This document shows, one piece after another, positions 53,709 to 63,656 of a stretch of DNA of 64,000 nucleotides (positions within the stretch are counted from its first letter, which is position 1; every line of letters begins with the position of its first letter). This stretch comes from Phragmites australis (taxonomy: Eukaryota; Streptophyta; Magnoliopsida; Poales; Poaceae): positions 26,731,568 through 26,795,567 of the forward strand of contig NC_084937.1 in the NCBI RefSeq assembly GCF_958298935.1, in the 5' to 3' direction. Made by a program: the position numbers and the translations under genes. The notes beneath the pieces are model-generated. The model worked only from the letters and a program-made list of their open reading frames with translations. It searched no databases and was not told the origin of the DNA.

Positions 53709-54927
53709 CATGTCCTTCTTTATTGGTAAGCCCTGTGACCCCTAACCTTTGCAGATTTGTCAAGTTCGTCAGCTTCTTGAGCCTCCCTACCACACCATTA
53801 CCCTTGCCAAAATTGACCACCCCTAACATGTGCAAGTTCTTTAACTTCTCAATTCCTTCGGGAGCCCTTACACTGAATTGGTCCACGTTGAAAACCTTGC
53901 AACACTCACTGCCGTTGCACCATAGGGCTTCTATGTGAGAAAGGCTGGATTTATGGTTGACCTTCAGTGACTCCCCTATCTTAAGAAAATCTTTCGAGAA
54001 GTTCACACCAGCAAGAAGATAACACAACTTCTCAAGTTTTGCAATGCCGCAGGGGAGTTGTGTCACCCGTGTGTCTTGGATATCTAATGTCTCCAGGTAT
54101 CGAAGGTTCTGCAAGGAAGATGGAAGCTTAGAAATATCCGTTCCTCGCAGGCACAAATACCTTAAGTGTTGCAGCTCTCCTATGTGCTTGAGGTCATCAT
54201 TCTTTAGATTGACTGTGTCCTCCAGGTCCAACACTCGCAACAGCTGCATTTCTGGAGAGATGAGAGATGAAGGGTACTCCCCGAAGATCGTCAACGATCG
54301 GATATATGATAAGTTTATGTTTTGTAGCTTTTCATCCCTCCTCTTCCATCTGGATACTACCAGGTGACGTATCTTACTTTGTGGAGCCTCATTGGACTGC
54401 TTCTCGATGAGGAATAGTTGGTTCTCCTCGATGGACTTGGACAGGATGATTTGGAGCACCATGCTATGAACCCGACAGCGATCAGCTCTAACTCCAGGGC
54501 TGACCTTGGCAGGTTGAATCATGCTTCTGTTAATGAGCTCACTGTAGAAACGCTCTCCTACATCCTCCACGGGCATGTCACGTTTCTTTGTTATGTAGCC
54601 TTCCGCCATCCACCGCCTTAGCAAGCGGGTGCGTCTGATCTCATGGTTCTCAGGGAAGATACTGAGGTACAAGAAGATCGACTTTAGGTGATACGGCAAG
54701 CCATCATAACTTGAGACAATCACCTTGGGGATGTTGTTTAGGTCAGACTCCAGCTCTGCTCTAAGATGTTCGTGAAGATTCCTCCATTATGTTCCTGTTT
54801 TAGGTCTATTGGCGAGGAGACCTCCTATTGTAGATATGGCAAGGGGAAGCCCATGGCATCTCCTCAAGATATGGCTAGCTTGCTCCGCCATGTCTGCCGG
54901 CAAAGTGTACTTAGTTGTTTTGTAGAC
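53709..54927 (-). pseudogene. NLR-3, 5' part of exon 2 (ARC and first LRRs)
   Basis: Landmarks are HILRRCHGLPLAISTIGGLL, VIVSSYDGLPYHLKSIFLYL, RWMAEGYITKKRDMPVEDVG, CRVHSMVLQIILSKS, LTIFGEYPSSLISPEMQLL and RGTDISKLPSSLQNLRYLET. Two lesions precede a long open frame. The exon acceptor reads TTTGTAC instead of TTTGTAG (54928), and GAA is changed to TAA at 54789-54787 after NRPKTGT. From 54786 to the B insertion the frame is uninterrupted. Apart from B and these two point changes, this copy is the best preserved. Confidence 0.92.
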
Positions 54928-55235
54928 GTACAAATAATGGAAATGTAATAGAGAAATGAATGTCCTGAACAAATAGAATTGATTTATCACTAATAGAGCA
55001 GCAGTGGCAAGGTGATTCTGAAATGCTTTATACACATATAAAAAATGAGCTGGAATGAGCGAGAGTTTTTACCTCTCGCTCATCTAAAACTGCAAGCACA
55101 TTAAATTAAAATTGCAGTACTATGTGAGTTGTTTAATATTGCTGGTCATTAGCAAAGAAAACAACTAAAGGTAATATAAATTCAATCACTTAAAAATTAC
55201 ACACTGCAAGTGAAGGTTGCTAAGGAAGAACGCAC

Positions 55236-56399
55236 CTTCGAACAAAGGAGATCCATGGACTCAGCATCCCCTAGTGGTTTCAGCTCGTAGATAAGCTCGT
55301 GTCCCTCCGGCACATGCCCCGCCCTCGCGCAGTGCAGGGCGACGTCCTCCCGGCGCGTCGTCACTATGATACAGCTTCCCTTGTTGTTTTCGAACTGAAA
55401 AACTCTCCGTATATGCTCCCACTCCTCCCGGTTAAGCAGGTCGTCAACTATGACCCGGTACCGTTTCTCCCGCAGGTGCACCCCGAGGTCCTGGCCATTT
55501 GCCACGCCGAGCTCCTTGCTCAGCCGCCGCCTGAACACGTCGGGGTTGTCGAGCGGGTGCGGCACGGTGACCCATGCGCCACAGTCGAACTCATCGAGGA
55601 GCTCCGGGTCGTTGTGCACCATCCGCACCAGCGATGATTTCCCCATGCCTCCCATCCCCCACACCGACACCACGCGCAGCGCGCCGTTGCTGCGGGGGGA
55701 AGGGGGCCTGGCGCTAGGTGGACTCCTTGCTAGTACAAAATTTTTTTCCATGAAGTTAGACAAAAAAATTGATATTAGCCCCCCTAATGATGAACGTGTT
55801 GCTACGTGGTCCCTCTCATGGATAATTTCTGGCTCCGCTCCTGAGATCAGCTTCGTCAGCTTAGCCTTCTCGTTGCGCCGGCCGATGATATCGGACTCCT
55901 GGAACGCGAGCTCGGCTGAGTGCACATCGTGGTCGGGAAGCACAGCAGCCTGCTCCTCTGCACGGGCCGCGGGGAGGTCGACGATGATGTGGTACCGCAG
56001 GTTGCGCTGGTTCAGCTCCTCGACGCTGGCCTTGAGGTCCCGGATCCGGTCGGCGATGCGGTGGCGCTCGGCGAGGGCGCCGGGGCGCCAGGAGCCGGTC
56101 CGCGACGACGACGTCCTGGCCGCGTACAGAGCGAAGTCGAGGAGGCAGTCCTCGACGTCGTACGCGAGGTCGCGCACCTGCTTCACCCACGTCCTGACGG
56201 TGTCGGTGCGCCCAGCGGCTTCGGGGTGGGCCGAGGCCACCTTGAGTAAGGACTGCATCATCTCCAGCTCGTTGCGGATGAACTCCACCTCCTTCGGCAC
56301 GCCGATGAGGCGCGCGACCTCGTCGGCGACGGTGGAACCAGCTCTTCTCAAGACTCCGTCCAGCACGGACCTCGCCAAGCTCAAGGCCGTCGCTTCCAT
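55236..56399 (-). pseudogene. NLR-3 exon 1 (coiled coil and NB), 388 codons open
   Basis: From ATG 56399 to a GTGCGT donor at 55235 without a stop. The Rx-type coiled coil has DVEDCLLDFALYAA (81-94; EDVID-like). P-loop WGMGGMGKSSLV (247-258), kinase-2 YRVIVDDLLNREEW (314-327), RNBS-B GSCIIVTTRREDVALHC (341-357). Residues about 188-236 are an insertion absent from NLR-1, encoding GLISIFLSNFMEKNFV and a proline/serine patch, placed between SDIIGR and the P-loop. The intron that follows is only about 0.3 kb. Taken alone this exon is intact, but the gene is dead through exon 2 lesions and element B. Confidence 0.9.
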
Positions 56400-56565
56400 C
56401 TCTCTCCCCCACGCTCTCTGCCTCCTCTTTCTCTGAAGTTGTTAACGGTTTGCACCACTGGACTAAGCGGGAGGTTTTGCTGTGCTTATATAAAACTTTG
56501 GCTGGCACATGCATGCACGTTACTTGGCAGCCCGCGTTGACCTAGCTACTTAATTAATTTGTCCC

Positions 56566-56721
56566 CGATGGTGCTCCATTAGTGTTCGTCCTTACCTGGT
56601 AACACCCGTTGACCTAGCTGTTCGTCTAGCAAACTTACGCTTCCGATGGTGCTCGATTAGTGTTCTTCCTTACCTGGTAACACCCGTTGACCTAGCTGTT
56701 CGTCTAGCAAACTTACGCTTC
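56566..56721. repeat. 78-bp tandem duplication upstream of NLR-3
   Basis: Two near-identical copies starting at 56566 and 56644 (GATGGTGCTC, TTACCTGGTAACACCCGTTG, ACCTAGCTGTTCGTCTAGC), with a third partial start at 56722. It lies about 170 bases upstream of the NLR-3 ATG. TTGACC (W-box type) occurs on the plus strand in each copy. Confidence 0.9.
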
Positions 56722-57386
56722 CAATGGTGCTCAATGATTTGCTTCAAAACTATATATGGTGATTGGTGAGTGATGCAGGATGGTTTGTAACGTACGGCAC
56801 GTATAACAGATCAGGTGCTAGTAGGTATGACTACTGAACTTTGTAGATAAATGAGGTGAAATTTCATAGGTCCATTTGTGCACTCTTAATGGGATCCCAC
56901 TTCCATGAAGGAAAGAAAGCGATATACAATATGCAGATTAAATACCAACTTTGTCAATTTTCTGATGATGCAGAAGCATCGATGTCATGTGGTGAAGCAG
57001 GGTTTGTAACTGAAAATTTCAAATCATTTGGGAACAGTAATTAACAGAGCGAAGCTCCAAATATACCGGGGTTAAACGGAGGTTGTTAATGGTTTGCTGT
57101 TGCACCATGAAGGCTGATGGGGAGGTTGCTTTGCTCGGCGGGCACATGAACGTTAAACGTAGCAACCGCGTGAAGAAGACTTACAATGGTATGGTGCTCA
57201 ATTTGGAGTTTTACTTCACTTTAGAAAGAAGACTTGCAAGGTTGTACAGCCATTGTGACTCGGGAGTCTGTGATCGAAGGATCCAGAAAATTCTTAATTC
57301 ATAGATCTATTTGTATACTTATTTAGTGGGATCCCACTTCCATGAAAAAAGAAAAAGGCGCTAGCTCTTGGAAGAAAGGATATATA
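56722..57386. other. NLR-3 upstream flank with a second promoter-like copy
   Basis: 57075-57380 matches the region around 35545-36075 upstream of NLR-1 (CACCATGAAGGCTGATGGGG, GGAGGTTGCTTTGCTCGGCG, GGGATCCCACTTCCATGAAA). The flank nearer to exon 1 is also related (GGGATCCCACTTCCATGAAG near 56890). This suggests a further NLR upstream copy whose gene body is gone. The short frames are not genes. Confidence 0.55.
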
Positions 57387-57556
57387 CTACTACAGAACTA
57401 GACTTATATGACCCATCACTGCCGGTTCCTCATAGGCCGGCAGTGATGGGGCATCACTACCGGTTTATTAGCTACACGGGAAGAATCAACCATTTTGACT
57501 CATGAACCGACAGTGATAAGATCATCACTGTCGGTTGATGGATTGAGCCGGCAGTG
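57387..57556. mobile_element. CACTA-like terminal and subterminal region
   Basis: Starts CTACTACAGAACTAG (canonical CACTACAGAA with one change) and has many short subterminal motifs in both orientations: ATCACTGCCGGTT, CCGGCAGTGATG, ACCGACAGTGAT, ATCACTGTCGGTT. These are typical of CACTA ends in grasses. The other end is not seen, so it may be a fragment. Confidence 0.65.
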
Positions 57557-57899
57557 ATGCATCCACACCTCAACTGCCAAGATCTCAATGGGTTATTTCC
57601 TGGAGTGTTTACATCTGAAGATAATATTGGTGGTGAGGTCATGAGGAGAGCAGAAGCTTTGGCCAAATGGCCGGAGTACCAAGAGTTTGTAAAGAAAGAT
57701 CCTCAGCGTGGGAAATACGCCAAACAAGCTGCCAACATACGTACAAGACGTGCGCCGAATACAAGCAAAGAGAGATGGCGCTACCAGTTGATTCCATGTT
57801 TAGCAAGATACAAGGGGTGGACATGCCATCGTCAACTCATATCAGTGGCATGGAAAAGAAGAATAAATCAGTCGCCCCATCTAAGAAGATGTTCACTCC
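57557..57899 (+). other. Unassigned sequence before gag of element C
   Basis: Open in two frames (for example EALAKWPEYQEFVKKDPQRG) but matching nothing that I recognise. It could be the CACTA interior or the 5' leader of element C. No LTR or primer binding site for C was found here. Confidence 0.4.
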
Positions 57900-58121
57900 T
57901 TGACGACATGGAAGGGGATCTCGAACAACGCGTTTGAGGTACTTTCTTCGATGCCAGTGGAGATCACAGAATCGGTCGACAACGCAAGTGAGACATCATC
58001 TACATCGACACGTTTCAAGAGAAAGAAACCCCGAAGTAATGTTGTAGCGGGTTATCGTCCTACAACCCGTAGTCAAACAAAGTCAAGCAATGAAGGTTAT
58101 CAATTACATTGTTCAGGGTCT
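57900..58121 (+). pseudogene. Gag N-terminal part of retrotransposon C
   Basis: A frame reading ETSSTSTRFKRKKPRSNVVA and GYRPTTRSQTKSSNEGYQ, ending CSGS at the edge of the foldback insertion. The frame continues in the same phase at 59101, so this is the upstream part of the same gag. The true start codon is not clear. Confidence 0.65.
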
Positions 58122-59100
58122 TATCAATACTATATTCTAACCACGGAAGAATTGGAGGCCTCTCAGGGTCCCTGCTACTGTAGTAGTGGGCCCAAGTACG
58201 TATACGTATATATACGTATACATGTATGCCTATACGTATGTATGTACATATATATGCATAGATATATATGTATACGTACATATATACGTATATATATGTA
58301 TACATGTATGCCTATATGTATGTATGTACATATATACGTAATGATATATGTATACATACATATATACGTATATACATACATATGTAATTTTCTTTTCCAA
58401 TTTTTTTTTAAAAAATCGAAATGAATATTAATTATATTAATAAATCAGTTGAAAAAAAATCTAAAATGCAAAGAAAAATATCTAAAACTCAAAAAAACAT
58501 GAAACAATTTTTTTATTTTAGTATTACTTTCACCTACATGTTAAAACTATGTACATGCATAAAAGTACTATTGTTTTCTCTATAATTAATTTAATGTGTT
58601 TAACATTAATAATTTTATAAATAAATATTGAAATGTACAAAATTTGTGAACTTAATTTTTTAGTCTTCTTTTATCGTGCTCTACACAGCAAAACAAAAAT
58701 AGACGCGGCGTACGTGTAGGTACGTATAAAATTATTAATGTTAAACATGTTAAATTAATTATAGAGAAAACAATAGTATTTTTATGCATGCACATAGTTT
58801 TAACATGTAGGTGAAAGTAATACTAACCTAAAAAATTTGTTTCATATTTTTTTTGAGTTTTAGATATTTTTCTTTTCATTGTAGATTTTTTCAGCTGATT
58901 TATTAATGTAACTAATATTCATTTCAATATTTTTCTAGAATTTTTGGAAAAGAAAATTACATATATATATATATATACACATGTATACATATACGTATAC
59001 ATATACATGTAGGTACGTATACGTACTCAGGCCTACTGCTACAGTAGCAGGGCCCCAGAGAGGCCTCTGATTCTTCCACGCTTAGGATATAGTATTGATA
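58122..59100. mobile_element. 979-bp foldback element with very long inverted repeats
   Basis: Begins TATCAATACTATAT and ends with its complement (ATATAGTATTGATA). Left arm 58122-58619 and right arm 58727-59100 pair almost throughout: GAGGCCTCTCAGGGTCCCTG with CAGGGCCCCAGAGAGGCCTC, then TA-rich microsatellite, then CTATTGTTTTCTCTATAATT with AATTATAGAGAAAACAATAG. A loop of about 107 bp separates them. The left arm is longer because its microsatellite has expanded. Removing the element joins gag codons exactly in frame, showing insertion into an existing gag. No clear target duplication. Superfamily not recognised. Confidence 0.88.
58196..58384. repeat. TA/CG-rich microsatellite (TATACG / TACATA type)
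   Basis: Alternating purine-pyrimidine sequence made of TACGTATA, TACATATA and GTATGTATGTACATA words, with two roughly 100-bp similar halves (each has ACATGTATGCCTATA). A shorter counterpart lies at 58957-59022 in the right arm. It may form cruciform or left-handed DNA. The open frames it creates (rich in Tyr, Ile, Val) are not genes. Confidence 0.88.
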
Positions 59101-60546
59101 TTGATTATGCATCAGGCCAATGTAGTGCTCACTTGTAATCCCCTGTATAATGAGTCTCCTTGTTCTGAAAATGAGCTTCTCGATGCTACTAGTTTTGATG
59201 GTCAACCTTCCATAAATGGTGAACCAAGAGATATGGAACAAGTTCTTGCTACGAATGAAGGCCGATCGGTTGAGGAGCAAATGGCTCAGCTCACAGCCGC
59301 ACTCCAACAGAAAGAAGATGAACTAGCTGCACTCCGTCAACAAGTGGCAGCCAATAATACAAGTCGGGAGAATGAGAGACTTGCTTCTACAAGTCAAAGT
59401 AGCCATCAACCATCAGCTCCAATCAACATTAAGGAGATACAAAGAATGATCGCTGAAGGAGTAAAAGCCCAATACATGCAAACACATTACTCTATGCATC
59501 CAGGGTATGTTAAACCATACCCACCAGATGTAGACATGGTGTCGTTCCCAAGTAATTATCATCAGCTGCAATTCAGCAAGTTCATGTAGCCATGGTCCCC
59601 ACGTGAACATGTAGCCCACTTCCTAGCAGCCTGCCAAGATACATCACATAATGGGGCCCTGCTCCTCTGACAATTTGTGCAAACTTTATCAGGGTCTGCC
59701 TTTACATGGTATAGCAAATTAGCTCCAGGTTTAATAAAAACATGGGAACAGATGCCTTCCCTGAACGCTTCTATAGCACTCAAAGGACGGTAGGAATTAC
59801 AGAACTAACGCAAAATATTGCAAATAGCTAATGAAAAAGCTGCTGATTTTATCAACAGTTGGAGAAATTTGAGCTTGCACTGTCTGCAGCCAATCATAGA
59901 ACCTGAAGCAGTGAGGATGTGCACGAACAATCTGAATCCTGACATGGCTATTTATTTGCAAGGTGTGCATCCTGTCACTTTTGAAGAGCTGGCTTCGAAA
60001 GCCACATATATTGAGAATTATATGCAGCATGTTACACATCAAGCAAGACCATTTAATAGGCCAATGGAGAAGAATGGTCAACGCGATAAGTTGCCCGCCA
60101 AACCCAAGTTAGCACAAGCAATGGAGACGATAATGTCACCTCCCCAGTTCCAGCCCAGGAGCATCACCATAAGAAACCAAGAAAAGAGAAGTGCACCAGT
60201 TACCAGAAGGTCAACTCTTAGTGAGCGTCAAAACAAGGAATACTCCTTCCCAACAGAAGAAGTCGAGGACCTTTCCATAGGCCTATGGGAGCTAAATCTC
60301 ATAGAGCTTCCTAAACCAAAAAGGCCAGAGGAAGCTTCCAAGTTTAATGAACTAAATTTCTGTCATTACCATCGCATCTTGGGCCATACACTCAAAGATT
60401 GCTTCGTGGTGAAGAACTTCATGCAAAAAATGATCGAGGAATGAATCATAGACGCCAACCTTCTCAAAAGCTTGAAGAAAGACAAGAAAATAGCTACATC
60501 AAATGTTGCCACTTTCAAAGATCATTTGGTGAGTTGTGCGACTTGA
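59101..60546 (+). pseudogene. Gag of retrotransposon C
   Basis: Continues the frame of 57900-58121: NVVLTCNPLYNESPCSENEL, a glutamine-rich coiled coil (MAQLTAALQQKEDELAALRQ), then gag core pieces (QFSKFM, HVAHFLAACQD, AFTWYSKLAPGLIKTWEQM, AADFINSWRNLSLHCLQPII). The zinc cluster is FCHYHRILGHTLKDCFVVKN. Stops at 59587 and near 59669, frame changes near 59750-59830, and TGA at 60442-60444. An old, non-functional Ty3/gypsy gag. Confidence 0.85.
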
Positions 60547-61984
60547 GATATGAGGCCAACTTATAATCAAATTATGATGATGTCAGAACCTGAGTTTGTT
60601 AATATGGCTTTATCAGGATATACTCGGCAACACAAAATTAAGTGCCAAAATGAAAGCAAGTCTCTCTTTCAGTGGATCCACACTCCAAGACGGGGGCAAT
60701 CAAACCCCCGAAGACCACGAGAGCGTCAATAACAACTTGCAAGATGACCCGTGCTGCAACAAGTGATATCGACGGGTGAGGTCTCGTGCTTCTCCCAAAA
60801 TATAAAGAAGCGTGAGGATGAGCTTCCCGAAGAGTGCGCGACTCTCACCATCGGAGTCTTTGAGGATGACGACGTGCCTCTTCACTTCCCGGATGAAGAA
60901 GATCCAGAGGTTGATGAAATTCAGCTTAGATCAGGCCGCCAACTACTTGATTCTTTTCCTCAGGCTACGCAACCCAAAAGCAAAAATTTAACTTTGAATG
61001 AAGTGACTGACCATCCTCACAATGTGTCGATCAAGTATGATGTAATCGCACATTTGAAGAAAATACCATCTAATCGCACACTTGAAGAAAATACCATCTA
61101 TGCTTTCTGTGTATGATGCTCTGTGTCTGTCTTTTGATTTATACAAGGCATTTATTATGGCGCTCTCATTTCCTAAAGATTATAGAGTTGAAGTGTCTCA
61201 AGCAGAAATAGAGCTAGCTGAAGTACTAAACATGACATTTACCGATGAAGATTTACCGCTAGGACACAAAAAGCATAACCGACCTCTCCTCATGTTCGGC
61301 GAGATAGATGATCTGCCCACTAATCGCATCATGATTGATGGTGGGTCCGCTATAAACTTGTTGCCATTACGTACCCTCAAGAAGATAGGGTATTCTATAA
61401 AGGATTTGAGTCGATCTAATATTGTTATTCATGGCTTTAACCAATCTAGTCAGAAAGCCATGGGTATGATATCTTTGGTTTTAAAGTTGGAAAATCTCAT
61501 GACATACGTAACTTTCCATGTGATCGATGCGACCACTTCATATAATGCTCTCCTGGGTCGCCCATGGTTGCATGAGAATCAAGTAGTATCATCAACTCTC
61601 CATCAATGCATCAAATACAAAGATCCATCAGGGGAAATCGTGCGGATATTTGCCGATAAAAAACCATTCATAGTGGCAGAATCTTTTTATGCGGATGCAA
61701 AGTTCTACTTTGAGCATGTGGATAAAATCTCAAAACCAAAGTCAATATTACCACGAGAAGAAAACCTACAAAAGAAAGATGGTGGGGTGTCCTCGTTAAT
61801 CCAAAATATATATCAGTACATACCAAGCAGTCAAAGGAAGAAAGGCGATCCGATATTTCGCATCATAAATAAACCATCACATGATGGAGGTATTAGATTC
61901 CCAACACCTTTACCTCCCTTAGTACAACGCAAAATAAAAGAAGCTAACAATGAGCGGTGTAATAAAAATAAAGTGGTCACATAA
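60547..61984 (+). pseudogene. Protease region of retrotransposon C
   Basis: Open stretches carry EEDPEVDEIQLRSGRQL and then the protease: HNRPLLMFGEIDDLPTNRIM, IDGGSAINLLPLRTLKKIGY (D-G-G active site), SYNALLGRPWLHENQVVSST. This arrangement matches Athila/Tat-type elements. Broken by stops and a small tandem repeat of about 24 bp near 61058-61100 (AAGAAAATACCATCTA twice). Confidence 0.85.
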
Positions 61985-63656
61985 ATTACTTTATCAAATA
62001 GAGATGATGACACTTTGCCAATTTACTTATATGATAACAAAGTTCTCTACATGATGCAACAAATGGGCTATGATATTGCTACAGGCCCTTCTTTAGCGAT
62101 GGCCGGGGGGAGCTCGCGCCATTTGAAAAATCATTGTCACGAGCTCAAATTAATGCCTTGCATGAGGATCAGACGTTGAAAGAAGAGAAATATGGGTTAG
62201 GTTATGAAGTCCATATGACTTCTACCGAGCCTATTGATGCTATGCTGGCGTCCCCACAGATGGAGGATGGAAATCAGCCAACTATTGATGAGCTAGAAGA
62301 AATCAATATTGGGACACTCGATGATCCGCGCCCAATTATCGTTAGTAAATACTTATGTAAAGAAAGTAAGGAAGAATATTATAAATTTCTTTCTTCCAAT
62401 AGAGATGTGTTTGCTTGGTCTTACAAAGAAATGCCAGGTTTGGATTCGAAAGTCGTGGTGCATCAACTGGCCGTGCAAAAAGATGTTTCTCCAGTGAAGC
62501 AAGGACAAAGAAGATTTTGACCCGAGATCCTCCAAAAAATAGAGGCCGAAGTTGACAAACTCATAGCTGCTGGTTTTATTAGAGAGGTTAAATACCCTAA
62601 ATGGATTTCCAGCATTGTACACGTGAAAAAGAAAAACGGGAAAACACGTGTATGTGTGGATTTTAGAGATTTAAACAAGGCATGTCCAAAAGATGATTTT
62701 CCAATTCCTATATCTGAAATCCTCATTGATGCTACTACGGGATATGAAATATTCTCTTTCATGGATGGTTTTTCTAGCTATAACCAGATAAAAATTGCAC
62801 CAGAAGATGAGGATCTAACTGCTTTCCGAACACCCAAAGGCATATATTGTTATAGAGTTATGCCTTTTGGACTTGAATTGCTGGTGCCACATATCAGTGC
62901 GCCATGACCATTGTCCTAGATGGGCTGCTATATGAAATAGTTGAATGCTATATAGATGATATTGTTCTGAAGTCGAAGCACGAAAAAGATCATTTGAAAC
63001 ATCTAGCCATAGTATTCGAATGGCTTAGAAAGCATAAGTTGAAAATGAATCCGATGAAATGTGCGTGTGGAGTCTCCTCAGGAAAATTCCTTGGTTTTAT
63101 AGTCACAAAGCATGGTATTGAAATTGATCCAACTAAAATTAAAGCGATCATCAACATGCTGCAGCCTAAGAATCTTCGTGCGCTAAAGAGCCTCCAGGGC
63201 CATTTAGCATATATTAGGAGGTTCATCTCGAATTTATCAGGCAGATGCAAACCTTTTTCTCGACTCATGAAGAAAGGTGTCCCATTTCAATGCGATCAAG
63301 CATGCCAAAATGCATTTGTGGATATTAAGAAATACTTAACAAATCCACCCATCTTTTCCACACCAATTAAAGGGCGGCCACTGATTCTTTACACGGCAGC
63401 TATGCCCACGTCATTAGGTGCCCTTTTAGCACAAAATAATGATGATGGAAAAGAAATGTCATTATATTATCTTAGTCGCATCCTACTAGGGGCTGAATGT
63501 AATTATCCTGACATAGAGAAAATAGGCCTAGCACTTGTATTCGCAGCACAAAAGCTTCGCCACTACATGCTAGAGCATATAGTCCATCTGATTTCAAGAG
63601 CGGACCCACTCCACTATATTTTGAGTAAGATGACTCTATCGGGGAAGAATGGCTAA
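61985..63656 (+). pseudogene. Reverse transcriptase and RNase H of retrotransposon C
   Basis: Pol frames: VFAWSYKEMPGLDSKVVVHQ, stop at 62518-62520, [71 protein letters not shown] frameshift follows near 62880, then ECYIDDIVLKSKHEKDHLKH with the YIDD site, LKSLQGHLAYIRRFISNLSG and RNase H (LYYLSRILLGAECNYPDIEK). AT-rich and decayed compared with A and B. It is a different family of the same lineage. Confidence 0.9.

Noticed and set aside
58060..58424. Tyr/Ile/Val-rich frames over the microsatellite
   Set aside because: Simple-sequence artefacts of TACATA/TACGTA repeats.
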